The translations under genes and the position numbers were made by a program. From Inhella gelatinilytica (lineage in GTDB: Bacteria > Pseudomonadota > Gammaproteobacteria > Burkholderiales > Burkholderiaceae_C): a stretch of DNA of 64,000 bases. This document shows, piece after piece, positions 1 through 8,535 of the stretch; the first letter of the stretch is position 1; the number at the start of each line of letters is the position of its first letter. The DNA is taken from the NCBI RefSeq assembly GCF_016093295.1, contig NZ_JAEDAL010000005.1, forward strand, positions 124,001-188,000. Reading direction: 5' to 3'. The notes below the pieces were generated by a model that saw only the letters and a program-made list of their open reading frames with translations, searched no databases and was not told the DNA's origin.

Positions 1-198
1 GACGATGCCGGTGTAGCCCAGCAGCAGGTCGTAGCTGGCCACCAGCACGATGAACACCAGGGCCTTGGCCGCGACGTTCATCGGCTTGGTGCCGGGGAAG
101 AGGAAGGGCGTGGCCAGCAGGCCCAGCACGGTGATCACCACCAGTGCCGCCAGCACACGGCTGCGTGGCAGGTCATGCGAGAGCAAGGTCTTCAACAT
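1..198 (-). CDS. Branched-chain-type ABC transporter permease LivM, N-terminal part (cut by window edge)
   Basis: This is the second membrane permease of an importer for amino acids or a similar small organic substrate, acting in the inner membrane. Only the first 66 residues are in the window; the gene runs off the left edge. The ATG at 198 overlaps the TGA of the LivH-type permease upstream (TGATG), so the two are translationally coupled. The visible protein starts MLKTLLSHDL, has a hydrophobic segment at about residues 16-35, and ends in a second one containing LLLGYTGIV, which is characteristic of LivM-family N-termini. It is the last visible gene of a five-gene set. The substrate cannot be told from this fragment. 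Confidence 0.85.
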   Translation of the reverse strand, partial: MLKTLLSHDLPRSRVLAALVVITVLGLLATPFLFPGTKPMNVAAKALVFIVLVASYDLLLGYTGIV

Positions 199-1223
199 CA
201 GCCAGCCCTCCGCGCGACGGGGTAGAGCCCTTCGGGCCGCCACAACAGCACCACCACCATCAGCGCGATGTTCGAGAACAGCGCCAGCTTCGGCGCCAGG
301 AAGCCGGTGTAGTTCGCCACCAGGCCCACCAGCAGCGCGCCCACAAAGCTGCCGAAGGTGGAGCCCAGGCCGCCAATGATGATGACGATGAAAATCAGCA
401 CATTGAGCTGGGCGCCGATCTGCGGCGTGACGCCCTGCTGGTAAAGACCCCAGAGCACACCGCCCAGCCCCGCCAGCCCCGAGCCCGCTACAAAGGTGCC
501 AATGAAGAGGCGGCGGATGCGGTAGCCCAGGCTTTCCACCATCTCTCGGTCCTGCACGCCAGCGCGGATCAGGAGGCCCAACTTGGTGCGGTTCAGCAGC
601 CACAGCAGACCGACCAGCACCGCAAGGCCGACGACCATCGCGAGCAAGCGGAATCGCTCCAGCGCCACGTCGCCAAAGAGCAGCGCGCCGCGCAGGCCCT
701 CGGGCGGTGTGATGGGCACGAGCTGCGCGCCGTACTGCATCTTCAGCAGCTCTTCGCCCACGATCATGCCGCCCATGGTGATCAGGATTTGCTTGAGGTG
801 CAGGCCATAGACCGGCCGCACCAGCACGCGCTCGAAGGCCAGGCCCACCGCACCCGCCACGCCCATGCCCACCAGGCAGGCTGTACCCACCGCGAGCAGG
901 TTGGCGCTGAGGTCCGGGCTGTGCACGAGGCCGCTCAGGGAAGCGAGCACGGTCGTCGCCATGAAGGCACCCAGCGCGATGAACAGGCCGTGGCCGAAGT
1001 TCAGCACGTCCATCAGGCCGAACACGAGCGTCAGGCCCGAGGCCATGATGAACACGATCAGGCCCATGGCCAGACCGGCCAGGGTCAGCGTGGCCCAGGA
1101 GCTGGCGCTGCCGATCAAGGGCAAGGCCAGCAGGGCCAAGCCAGCGAGCAGGGCCAGCGGCGAAAAGTCAAAGCGCTCGCGCGGCAGGGCGGCGGGCGTG
1201 GCCGCGGTCGACACGGTGTTCAT
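198..1223 (-). CDS. Branched-chain-type ABC transporter permease, LivH family
   Basis: Inner-membrane permease of 341 residues, partner of the LivM-type protein downstream. It is strongly hydrophobic throughout, with segments such as LALLALPLIG and VALGALLVGLV-like stretches. It carries the family signature LNFGHGLFIALGAF at about residues 74-87, then GLIIRAGVQDREMVESLGY and IIIGGLGSTFGSFVGALLVG, all typical of LivH (HAAT family). The N-terminus is about 30 residues longer than in E. coli LivH. Its ATG overlaps the LivF stop by four bases, so the genes are coupled. The family transports branched-chain amino acids, other amino acids, amides or aromatic acids; the sequence does not decide between them. 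Confidence 0.9.
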   Translation of the reverse strand: MNTVSTAATPAALPRERFDFSPLALLAGLALLALPLIGSASSWATLTLAGLAMGLIVFIMASGLTLVFGLMDVLNFGHGLFIALGAFMATTVLASLSGLVHSPDLSANLLAVGTACLVGMGVAGAVGLAFERVLVRPVYGLHLKQILITMGGMIVGEELLKMQYGAQLVPITPPEGLRGALLFGDVALERFRLLAMVVGLAVLVGLLWLLNRTKLGLLIRAGVQDREMVESLGYRIRRLFIGTFVAGSGLAGLGGVLWGLYQQGVTPQIGAQLNVLIFIVIIIGGLGSTFGSFVGALLVGLVANYTGFLAPKLALFSNIALMVVVLLWRPEGLYPVARRAG

Positions 1224-1954
1224 TGGTGCGCTCCCAGGCTCAGACCGAGCAGGCGTTGTTGCAGCCCTTCGTCTTCCGCCAGCTCTTGCATGGCCCCGGT
1301 GTACACCACGCGGCCGTCGTCCATCACGGCCACGCGGTCGCCCAGGGCCTTGGCCATGGCGAAGTTCTGCTCCACCAGCAGCACGGTGGTCTGTTGCTTC
1401 TTCAGTTCGCGCAGCGCTTCAATGAGGTTCTGCACGATGGCCGGCGCCAGGCCCTTGCTGGGCTCGTCGATCAGCAGCAGGCGGCGCGGCTCGATCAGCG
1501 CGCGGGCGATGGCCACCATCTGCTTCTGGCCACCGCTGAGCTTGCCGGCGGGGTATTGCCAAAAGGTTTTAAGCGCGGGGAAGAGGCCGAACAGCCAGTT
1601 CAAGCGTGCTTCATCCAGGTCTTGCAGGCGCTTGGCTTGTCTTGCGGCGAGCAGCAGGTTCTCGGCCACGCTGAGGTCGCTGAAGATGCCCATGGATTCG
1701 GGCACGTAGGCGATGCCTTGCTGGGCGATCTCGGGCGTGCTTTGCCTGTGCTTGCTGCCGGCGAACTCGATCGTGCCTTGGCTGTGTGGCCACAGGCCCA
1801 TGATGGTGCGCAAGGTGGTGGTCTTGCCGGCGCCATTGCGACCCAGCAGCATGGTCACTTGCCCCTCCGGCACTTCCAGGTCCACGCCGTGGAGGATGTG
1901 ATAGGCGCCGATGTGGGTGTGGACGCCGGCGAGTTTCAGCAGGGTCGGACTCAT
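1220..1954 (-). CDS. ABC transporter ATP-binding protein, LivF family
   Basis: Cytoplasmic ATPase subunit of 244 residues that powers the importer. It has Walker A GRNGAGKT, the Q-loop region, the signature LSGGQKQMVAIARAL, Walker B LLLIDEPSKGLAP and the switch histidine region VLLVEQNFAMA. The LSGGQ-plus-DEPSKGLAP combination and the short C-terminus separate LivF from LivG. Its start overlaps the stop of the LivG-type gene (ATGA) and its stop overlaps the start of the LivH-type gene. It is expected to form a heterodimer with the neighbouring LivG-type ATPase. Confidence 0.93.
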   Translation of the reverse strand: MSPTLLKLAGVHTHIGAYHILHGVDLEVPEGQVTMLLGRNGAGKTTTLRTIMGLWPHSQGTIEFAGSKHRQSTPEIAQQGIAYVPESMGIFSDLSVAENLLLAARQAKRLQDLDEARLNWLFGLFPALKTFWQYPAGKLSGGQKQMVAIARALIEPRRLLLIDEPSKGLAPAIVQNLIEALRELKKQQTTVLLVEQNFAMAKALGDRVAVMDDGRVVYTGAMQELAEDEGLQQRLLGLSLGAHQ

Positions 1955-2694
1955 GCGGCCACCCCCAGATACGCGTTCTGCACGACAGCCGAAGCCATCA
2001 CAGCAGCTGGCTCGCCATCCGCGACCAAGGCCCCCTGGTGCAGCACCACGATCCGATCCGCCAACTCGCGCACCACATCCATCTTGTGCTCCACCAGCAG
2101 GATCGTGTGCTTGCCCTCGCGCTTGAGCTCACGGATCAGGTCCAGCACCACCGGCACCTCGTCCACGCTCATGCCCGCGGTCGGCTCATCGAACAGATAG
2201 ACCTTGGGCTGCAGCGCCATCAACAGCGCCACCTCCAGCTTGCGCTGGTCTCCATGCGGAAGGCTCGCGGCCAGATCGTTGGCCCGCGCTGCGAGTCGCA
2301 CCCGTTCCAGCAGGACCATGGACTCATCGATCAGGGCCCGGTGGCTGAGCCACACCGAGAGCAGCCGCAAGCCCAGCCCACAGCGAGCCTGCACCGCCAA
2401 GCGCACGTTTTCCAGCACGGTCAGGTGTGGGAACAGCTGCGTCAGCTGGAAGGCCCGCCCCAGGCCGCGGCGCGTGCGCTGCGGCGCGCTCAAGCTCGTC
2501 AGGTCCTCGCCATTCAGCAACACCCGCCCGCTACTCACCGGCAACTGCCCGCTGATGAGGTTGAAGTAGGTCGTCTTGCCCGCGCCATTGGGGCCGACGA
2601 TGGCGGTCAGCGTGCCAGGGTGAAAGGCGCAGGACACGCGGTCAACGGCCACATGGCCGCCGAAGCGGATCGTCAGGTCTTGGGTTTGAAGCAC
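1951..2694 (-). CDS. ABC transporter ATP-binding protein, LivG family
   Basis: Second ATPase subunit (247 residues) of the importer. It contains Walker A GPNGAGKT at residues 34-41, Walker B VYLFDEPTAGM and the LivG-type C-terminus ending in NAYLGVAA. The signature motif is LPHGDQRKLE, where most LivG proteins have LSYGQQRRLE, a mild divergence. The start is a GTG at 2694, chosen because a GAGGG ribosome-binding site sits five bases upstream, overlapping the stop of the binding-protein gene. No ATG lies in the right position. The gene overlaps livF by four bases. Confidence 0.92.
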   Translation of the reverse strand: MLQTQDLTIRFGGHVAVDRVSCAFHPGTLTAIVGPNGAGKTTYFNLISGQLPVSSGRVLLNGEDLTSLSAPQRTRRGLGRAFQLTQLFPHLTVLENVRLAVQARCGLGLRLLSVWLSHRALIDESMVLLERVRLAARANDLAASLPHGDQRKLEVALLMALQPKVYLFDEPTAGMSVDEVPVVLDLIRELKREGKHTILLVEHKMDVVRELADRIVVLHQGALVADGEPAAVMASAVVQNAYLGVAA

Positions 2695-2701
2695 GGCGCC
2701 C

Positions 2702-3898
2702 TCAAGACTTGTTGCGGACAGGCACGTTCATCTCGCCGGGCTTGATCTCCCGCACCAGTTCCGGCACGCCCCACTCAAACGCCGGGTCCACCTTGATCTT
2801 GAAATGGAACATCGACTGCAGCGCTTGGTGGTCCTCGGGGCGGAACCACATCTCGCCCTTCGGGCTTTGGAACTTCAGCCCCTTCATGGCCGCCTGCAGC
2901 TTGGCGGTCTTGCTGTCGCCGCCGGTCTTCTTCAGGGCCTCGACGATGGCGATGCCGGCCGTCATGCCACCGGCCGTGAACATGTCGGGCGGGGTCTTGA
3001 ACTGCTTGTAGTGGCGAGCGACCAGCCACTCGTTGACCGGGTTTTTGGGCATGCCGAAGTAGTAATACGCAGCGCCCTCCATGCCCGGAAACTGCTTGTA
3101 GGCCGTCATGGCCGGCAGGATGTTGCCGCCGGTGGCGATCTCGATGCCGTGGCGCTTCAAGTCGAGGTCGGCGATCTTGAAGGGGTTGCCGGCGCCGGCC
3201 CAGAGGATGAAGACGATCTTGCGACCGGGCAGGCCCTTGAGTTTGTCAATCAGGCGCTGGGCCCCGGCCGTGAAGTCCGTGGTGGTGGTCGGCAGGTACT
3301 CCTCGTGCACCAGTCGGGCGCTCTTGAGCGCCTCGCGGAAGGCCTTCACACCGTCGCGACCGAAGGCGTAGTCCTGGGCCAGCGTGGCAATGTGGGTGCC
3401 CGGTTTGTCCAGCGCCACGGCGTTGGCGATCGCATCCTGCGAGCTGTTGCGGCCGGTGCGAAAGATGAAGGGGTTCCACTTCTCCCCCGTGATGGAGTCG
3501 GCGACTGCCGGCTCCACCAGCAGGATCTTGCCGGCCTCCTCCGCCACCGGCAGCAGGGCCAGGGCCACGCTGGAGCTGGTGGGGCCGACGGCCAGGTCCA
3601 CCTTGTCGTCGGCGTAGGCGGCGGCCAACAGGTTCTTGCCCACGTCGGGCTTGCCCTGGTCATCCTTTTCCAGCACGACGATCTTGCGGCCGGCCACGGT
3701 CATCGTGCCGCCGGTGGCGTACTCCAGGCCCAACATCAGCCCGGTATGGGTCTGCTTGCCATAGGCCTCCAGCGGGCCGCTCTTGCTGTAGACGTGGGCA
3801 ATGCGCAAGTCTTTGCCCTGGCCGAAGGCCGGGGCCCAGGTTGAGGCCAAGCCCAGCATCAAGGCGGGGATAACGCGCAGGGATCGGATCAGCGACAT
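2702..3898 (-). CDS. Periplasmic substrate-binding protein of branched-chain-type ABC importer
   Basis: A 398-residue Peripla_BP_6 (LivJ/LivK-like) protein that captures substrate in the periplasm and delivers it to the LivH/LivM permease. A signal peptide is visible (MSLIRS, hydrophobic core, APAFG) with cleavage expected near residue 26. The mature protein begins with the fold-typical strand LRIAHVYSKSGPLEAYGKQ, and VGPTSSSVALALLPVAEE is the usual ligand-pocket strand. It is the first gene of the transporter set and lies behind a sigma-54-type promoter. The ligand is unknown; amino acids, amides and aromatic acids are all compatible. Confidence 0.9.
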   Translation of the reverse strand: MSLIRSLRVIPALMLGLASTWAPAFGQGKDLRIAHVYSKSGPLEAYGKQTHTGLMLGLEYATGGTMTVAGRKIVVLEKDDQGKPDVGKNLLAAAYADDKVDLAVGPTSSSVALALLPVAEEAGKILLVEPAVADSITGEKWNPFIFRTGRNSSQDAIANAVALDKPGTHIATLAQDYAFGRDGVKAFREALKSARLVHEEYLPTTTTDFTAGAQRLIDKLKGLPGRKIVFILWAGAGNPFKIADLDLKRHGIEIATGGNILPAMTAYKQFPGMEGAAYYYFGMPKNPVNEWLVARHYKQFKTPPDMFTAGGMTAGIAIVEALKKTGGDSKTAKLQAAMKGLKFQSPKGEMWFRPEDHQALQSMFHFKIKVDPAFEWGVPELVREIKPGEMNVPVRNKS

Positions 3899-3946
3899 GG
3901 AGACTCCATCAGGAAGGGCCCGCAGTCGGGGCCGTCACCCTACGTT

Positions 3947-3963
3947 CGCAAGCTCCATGCCAA
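3947..3963 (-). promoter_or_regulatory. Sigma-54 (-24/-12) promoter of the ABC importer operon
   Basis: On the minus strand the bases read TGGCATG-GAGC-TTGCG, against the consensus TGGCACG-N4-TTGCW. The GG and GC doublets are exactly ten bases apart. Transcription would start near position 3936, giving a leader of about 38 bases to the ATG at 3898. The gene immediately upstream encodes a sigma-54-dependent activator, which supports the call. Confidence 0.75.
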
Positions 3964-4016
3964 CCAGGGAAAACCCACAAGAAACCGCCCGCAACGGGGC
4001 CACCTCAGCGCGCACC

Positions 4017-4031
4017 GTCTGGAATCCAGAC
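4017..4031. promoter_or_regulatory. Palindromic candidate upstream activator site
   Basis: GTCTGGA-A-TCCAGAC is a perfect 7+1+7 inverted repeat centred about 75 bases upstream of the -12 element of the sigma-54 promoter. This is the usual distance for an enhancer-binding-protein site. The activator encoded next door has a Fis-type helix-turn-helix and is the obvious candidate to bind here. Binding is inferred, not shown. Confidence 0.55.
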
Positions 4032-4071
4032 AGCGCCACTCCGGCTCAATGTCCAAAAAAAAGACAGGTGA

Positions 4072-5604
4072 TCAGAGTCCGTACAGGGCCAGCTTCTCGT
4101 ACAGGGCGGCGCGCGAGATCTGCAAGAGCTTGGCTGCAGCCGCCTTGTTGCCTCGGGTTTGCAGCAGGGCTTGGGCGATGGCGCGCCGCTCTAATTCGGC
4201 GATTTGCTCCGGCAAGGGGCGCACACCGGGTGTTGCCTCGGCGGGTGGGGCCATCGAAGGTTTGGGCTGCAGGCCCTCGGCCCCCGCCACGGCCCGTGCC
4301 GCGCCCGGCACCAGACCCAGAAAGTGGCTAGCCTCCAACTGCAGGGCGTCGCTCATCAGACTGGCCTGCTCCAGCACGTTGCGCAGCTCGCGAATGTTGC
4401 CCGGCCACGGCTGAGCAACCAGCAACTCCAGCGCTTCGGCGGAGACCGTGCGCGTGGGCATGCCCGAGCGGCGGGCGATGTCTTCGCCCAATACCTCGAC
4501 CAGGGCCTCGAAATCCTCGCGCCGCTCGCGCAGCGGTGCCACGCGGATGGGCACGACGGCCAACCGGTAGTAAAGGTCGGCGCGGAACTCGCCCCGCGCC
4601 ACCAGGGCCGGCAGGTCCCGGCTGGTCGCGGCGATGACCCGCACGTCCACCCGCCGCACCTGGTTGGAGCCGAGCGGCTCCACCTCCTGCTCCTGCAGCA
4701 CCCGCAACAGCTTGCTTTGCAGTGCGAGCGGCATGTCGCCAATCTCGTCCAGGAACAGCGTGCCGCCATCGGCAATGGCGAACTTGCCCTCGCGCCCGCG
4801 CCGGTCGGCTCCGGTGAAAGCCCCGGCCGCCACGCCAAACAATTCGGCCTCCAAGAGCGTGTCCGGAATGGCGGCAATGTTCAGACTCACCAGGGGCTTG
4901 TGGGCGCGGGGGCTGGCCGAGTGGATGGCATGGGCCAGCACTTCCTTGCCCGTTCCCGTTTCGCCCAGCAGCAAAACCGTGGAGTCGGTCGGCGCCACGC
5001 GCCGGGCCTGGCGCTTCACTTCGAGGGCTGCGGCGCTGCTGCCCACGAAAGAGCCAATGGTGTACTTGGGCCGGCGCCCCTCGCTGAGCTCGCGCCGGGC
5101 GTCGTTGAGCTGGTGCTGCAGGTGCGAGAACTTCTGCATCAGCGGCTGCAGGCTGGACTCACTGTGCGCGGCCAGCACCAAGCCGAGCGCGCCGATCACC
5201 TGACCGGCGTCATCGTGCAGCGGCAGGCGGCTCACCACGAAGGTGCCGGCGCGATTGGTCAGCAGGTCGACGAGGATGGGGCGCCCGGTGTCGATGACGT
5301 CCGCCAGCAAGGTTCCGGGCACCACCTCCTCCACGCGGCGCCCGACGAACTCGGCCTCGGCCGCGAAGCCCAGGGCCGGCAGGAAGCGCTTGTAGCCGTC
5401 GCTGATCCAGACGATGCGGTGGGCACGGTCCAGCAACATCATGCCCTGCGAGGCCTCGGCCAGGTGCTCGAACAGGGATTGGGCCGCCATGCGCAGCACG
5501 CCATCCAGGTCGGACGGCAGGCCGGCGGCTTCAGGGGTCAATGCTGCAGAAAACATGGGCTGGGGGGGGAGATGGTGCGCGATTGGAGCGCGCTGCGGGC
5601 CCAT
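4072..5604 (-). CDS. Sigma-54-dependent transcriptional activator (PAS-AAA+-Fis)
   Basis: An enhancer-binding protein of 510 residues that would hydrolyse ATP to open the sigma-54 promoter downstream. Residues about 40-150 look like a PAS-type sensory domain (GMMLLDRAHRIVWISDGYKR). The AAA+ core has Walker A GETGTGKE at 214-221, the sigma-54 contact loop GAFTGA at 261-266 and Walker B TLFLDEIGD near 283-291. The last 40 residues are a Fis helix-turn-helix (GNKAAAAKLLQISRAALYEKL). No receiver domain is present, so the signal is probably a small molecule or redox cue. The start at 5604 is not certain; an in-frame ATG 16 codons later (5556) also fits. It lies head-to-tail with the transporter operon and is very likely its dedicated regulator. 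Confidence 0.92.
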   Translation of the reverse strand: MGPQRAPIAHHLPPQPMFSAALTPEAAGLPSDLDGVLRMAAQSLFEHLAEASQGMMLLDRAHRIVWISDGYKRFLPALGFAAEAEFVGRRVEEVVPGTLLADVIDTGRPILVDLLTNRAGTFVVSRLPLHDDAGQVIGALGLVLAAHSESSLQPLMQKFSHLQHQLNDARRELSEGRRPKYTIGSFVGSSAAALEVKRQARRVAPTDSTVLLLGETGTGKEVLAHAIHSASPRAHKPLVSLNIAAIPDTLLEAELFGVAAGAFTGADRRGREGKFAIADGGTLFLDEIGDMPLALQSKLLRVLQEQEVEPLGSNQVRRVDVRVIAATSRDLPALVARGEFRADLYYRLAVVPIRVAPLRERREDFEALVEVLGEDIARRSGMPTRTVSAEALELLVAQPWPGNIRELRNVLEQASLMSDALQLEASHFLGLVPGAARAVAGAEGLQPKPSMAPPAEATPGVRPLPEQIAELERRAIAQALLQTRGNKAAAAKLLQISRAALYEKLALYGL

Positions 5605-5672
5605 CGACCATCGGGATTTGCCTGCGCGGCCCCACTCACAATGGCAGCCCTGCCTTGTGCGATACCGAAACC

Positions 5673-6560
5673 ATGACGCTCACCCTCTCCCCGACCGATC
5701 AAATTCCACTGGATCGACTGCATGCCACATTTGGACAGGCGTTTTCAGACTATGTGGCCGGGCCCTTCCAACTCACCTTCGAGCAGTGGCCGGGTTTTTT
5801 AGCCCGCCACGGCGTGGACTTGGCCCTCGGCCGTGGGGTGGCTGACGCAAAGGGAGATCTCCTGGGTTTCGCCCTGGTCGCGCCTCGCCCGGCCCTGGGC
5901 CGCTGGCGGCTGGGTGCCATGGGCTTGGTGCCCGCCGCGCGGGGCAGCGGAGCCGCCCAACTCTTGCTCGAGGACTTTTTCACCCGGGCCACAGCCGCGA
6001 GCGTGACCGCCGTGGAGCTGGAGGTCATCGCGCAAAACCCGCGGGCGGTGGCGCTGTATGAGCGCCAGGGCTTTGTGCGGCAGCACGCTTTGATGGGCTT
6101 TTCTTGGGCGGGCCGACCCAGCCCCAGCGCTGTGCCCGGCGCCGAGGTCCAGGCCGTCACCGCCGTCCCCGCTGACGCCGCCTTGGCATGGCTACAGGCC
6201 GCTGAGCGCACCCTCCCCGACCTGCCGCTGCAAGTCGGCCCCGTCACCCTGGCCGCCCTATCCGAACCCTGGACGGCCTGGCAGGCCGGTCAAGCCCAGC
6301 TCGTGTTCACGGGCTCCGAGGCGGAAGGTTGGCTGCTGCGCTCGCTGATCGACCTCGACCCGGACCAACCCGGGGCGGAGGCCTTGCTGCGCGCCTTTTG
6401 CGCCACGCATGGGGCGCAGACGATTCGCGTCCACCCCCTCCAGAGGCTGGATGTTGGGGGCGAGGCGCTGCTGCGGTGCGGCTTCACGCAGGAGACCTTG
6501 CACCAGTGGATCATGCGCCGCGACCTCCCCAGGGCGGAGGCTCCGACAATCGCCCCATGA
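5673..6560 (+). CDS. GNAT family N-acetyltransferase
   Basis: A 295-residue protein whose first 160 residues form a GNAT acetyltransferase. The acetyl-CoA-binding motif A is GLVPAARGSGAAQLLLE, and ELEVIAQNPRAVALYERQGF is the usual motif B end. The C-terminal 130 residues are less conserved and could be a second, degenerate GNAT-like half. The start at 5673 gives the N-terminus MTLTLSPTDQ; upstream extension would run into the region shared with the divergent activator gene. The stop overlaps the start of the radical SAM gene (ATGA), so the two proteins are probably made together. The acceptor substrate is unknown. Confidence 0.8.
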   Translation: MTLTLSPTDQIPLDRLHATFGQAFSDYVAGPFQLTFEQWPGFLARHGVDLALGRGVADAKGDLLGFALVAPRPALGRWRLGAMGLVPAARGSGAAQLLLEDFFTRATAASVTAVELEVIAQNPRAVALYERQGFVRQHALMGFSWAGRPSPSAVPGAEVQAVTAVPADAALAWLQAAERTLPDLPLQVGPVTLAALSEPWTAWQAGQAQLVFTGSEAEGWLLRSLIDLDPDQPGAEALLRAFCATHGAQTIRVHPLQRLDVGGEALLRCGFTQETLHQWIMRRDLPRAEAPTIAP

Positions 6561-8473
6561 CCGAGCCGCTTCGCGTGCTGTCGCTCATCCCGCCGATGAC
6601 GCAGCTCAACACGCCCTACCCCGCCACCGCCTACCTCACGGGTTTTTTACGCTCGCGCGGCATCGACGCGCGCCAGGCCGACCTGGCCCTGGCCCTGGTG
6701 CTGCGTCTCTTCAGTGCGGAAGGCCTGCAGGCGTTGCGCGAGGCCGCCGCCCTGGCCCCCAACCCCGGCCCGGCGCTGCAGTTCCACCGGCTTGAAGCCG
6801 AGCGCATTGCCGAGGTCACCCCCCGCGTGCTGGCCTTCCTGCAAGGCCGCGACTCGACGCTGGCCCACCGCATCAACAGCCGCGCCTACCTGCCCGAAGG
6901 ACCGCGCTTCGCGCCGGTGGACGCCAGCATTCCGGGACAAGAGGATGAGCCCGACCCCATGGCCTGGGCCTTCGGCACGCTGGGCGCGCAGGACCGGGCC
7001 AAACACCTGGCCACGCTGTTTTTGAACGACTTGGCCGATGCCGTGCGCGAGGCGCTGGACCCGCGCTTCGAGTTCGTGCGCTATGCCGAGAGCCTGGCCA
7101 TGAGCCAGCCCCATTTCGACCCTTTGGCGGAGGCCCTGGCCGCGCCACCCACCGTTGTGGATCGGATGCTGGAAGCGTTGGCGCTGGAAACCGTCGCTCA
7201 GCACGCCCCGCAGCTCGTGCTGCTCTCTTGCCCCTTCCCCGGCTCGGTGTATGGCGCCTTTCGCATCGCCCAAGCGATCAAGCGCGCCCACCCGACGATC
7301 AAGCTGGTGCTCGGTGGCGGCTACGTGAACACCGAACTGCGCGAACTGGCCGAACCCCGCGTGTTCGACTTTTTTGACTTCGTCACCCTGGACGCCGGCG
7401 AACGCGTGCTGCTGGCGCTGATCGAGCACCTGCAGGGGCAGCGCAGCGTCAACCGCCTGGTGCGAACCTTTGTTCGCGACGACGGGGCGGTTCGCTATGT
7501 GAACGGTATCGGCGGTCTGACCGAGCCCGAAGTGCCCTTTGACGAAGTCGGCACGCCCACCTGGGACGGCCTGCCGCTGTCCAGCTACCTGAGCCTGCTG
7601 GACATGCTCAACCCCATGCACCGCCTGTGGAGCGATGGGCGCTGGAACAAGCTCACCGTGGCCCTGGGCTGCTATTGGAAGAAATGCAGCTTCTGCGACG
7701 TGGGGCTGGACTACATCGGCCGCTACGAGGCCACGACCGCCGAAGTACTGGCGGACCGCATCGAAGCCATCGTGCTTGAAACCGGCCAGACGGGCTTTCA
7801 TTTTGTCGACGAGGCCGCGCCGCCCAAGGTGCTCAAGGCGCTGGCGGACGAGATCATCCGCCGCCGCCTGACGATCAGCTGGTGGGGCAATGTGCGCTTT
7901 GAAAAGACCTTCACCCCCGCCTTGGTGGAACAGCTCGCCGAGAGCGGCTGCATTGCCATCAGCGGCGGGCTGGAGGTCGCCTCGGACCGCCTGCTCAAGC
8001 TCATGAACAAGGGCGTCAGCGTCGAGCAAGTGGCCCGTGTGACCAAGGCCTTTGCCGACCACGGCGTGCTGGTGCACGCCTACCTGATGTACGGATTCCC
8101 CACCCAGACCGCCCAAGACACGGTGGACGCCCTGGAGTACGTGCGCCAGCTCTTCGAGGAAGGCTGCATCCACAGCGGCTTCTTCCACCGCTTTGCCTGC
8201 ACCGTGCACTCTCCGGTCGGCCAAAACCCGGACGACTTTGGGGTGCAGCTCATTCCGCTGCCGCCCGGCCGCTTTGCGAAGAACGACATCGGCTTCATCG
8301 ACCCCACGGCCGTCGACCACGACCGCCTGGGCTTGGGCCTCAAGCGCGGGCTCTACAACTTCATGCACGGCGTGGGCCTGGACTGGGACGTGCGCCGCTG
8401 GTTCGAAGAGATCCGCGTGCCCAAACCCACGGTCAAGCGTGGGGCGATCGGGCGGGCGTTGCAGCTCGGGTAA
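6557..8473 (+). CDS. B12-binding-domain radical SAM protein
   Basis: A 638-residue protein combining an N-terminal cobalamin-binding Rossmann domain (VLSLIPPMTQLNTPYPATAYLTGFL, then a GGGYVNTELRE strand) with a radical SAM TIM barrel. The iron-sulfur cysteines are C372, C377 and C380 in GCYWKKCSFCDVG, a CX4CX2C spacing rather than the textbook CX3CX2C, as seen in some B12-type radical SAM proteins with a CYWxxCxFC motif. Such enzymes carry out radical methylations or rearrangements, but this subgroup has no assigned substrate that can be read here. It is translationally coupled to the GNAT gene. No peptide precursor or biosynthetic cluster is visible nearby. Confidence 0.85.
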   Translation: MTEPLRVLSLIPPMTQLNTPYPATAYLTGFLRSRGIDARQADLALALVLRLFSAEGLQALREAAALAPNPGPALQFHRLEAERIAEVTPRVLAFLQGRDSTLAHRINSRAYLPEGPRFAPVDASIPGQEDEPDPMAWAFGTLGAQDRAKHLATLFLNDLADAVREALDPRFEFVRYAESLAMSQPHFDPLAEALAAPPTVVDRMLEALALETVAQHAPQLVLLSCPFPGSVYGAFRIAQAIKRAHPTIKLVLGGGYVNTELRELAEPRVFDFFDFVTLDAGERVLLALIEHLQGQRSVNRLVRTFVRDDGAVRYVNGIGGLTEPEVPFDEVGTPTWDGLPLSSYLSLLDMLNPMHRLWSDGRWNKLTVALGCYWKKCSFCDVGLDYIGRYEATTAEVLADRIEAIVLETGQTGFHFVDEAAPPKVLKALADEIIRRRLTISWWGNVRFEKTFTPALVEQLAESGCIAISGGLEVASDRLLKLMNKGVSVEQVARVTKAFADHGVLVHAYLMYGFPTQTAQDTVDALEYVRQLFEEGCIHSGFFHRFACTVHSPVGQNPDDFGVQLIPLPPGRFAKNDIGFIDPTAVDHDRLGLGLKRGLYNFMHGVGLDWDVRRWFEEIRVPKPTVKRGAIGRALQLG

Positions 8474-8490
8474 ACCCAAGCATTCGATTT

Positions 8491-8531
8491 CGATTACACG
8501 CGTAAACTTAAATCGTTTACACAAGTAATCG
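8491..8531 (+). promoter_or_regulatory. Twin BlaI/CopY-type operators in front of the repressor gene
   Basis: Two 12-base elements, TTACACGCGTAA (8494-8505) and TTACACAAGTAA (8517-8528), lie 23 bases apart centre to centre, about two helical turns. Each differs by one base from the BlaI/CopY-type pattern TTACANNTGTAA. The whole stretch is also a large imperfect inverted repeat: CGATTAC at 8491 mirrors GTAATCG at 8525, and GTAAAC mirrors GTTTAC inside it. The site ends five bases before the repressor ATG, so autoregulation is expected. Confidence 0.7.
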
Positions 8532-8535
8532 AAAT

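Noticed and set aside
1-3898. Assignment of the importer as urea transporter UrtABCDE
   Set aside because: Gene order is binding protein, two ATPases, then permeases, unlike urt, and no urease genes are near. Substrate left open.
6647-8524. A 625-codon minus-strand frame opposite the radical SAM gene
   Set aside because: The plus strand carries the B12 and radical SAM motifs; the antisense translation resembles no family.
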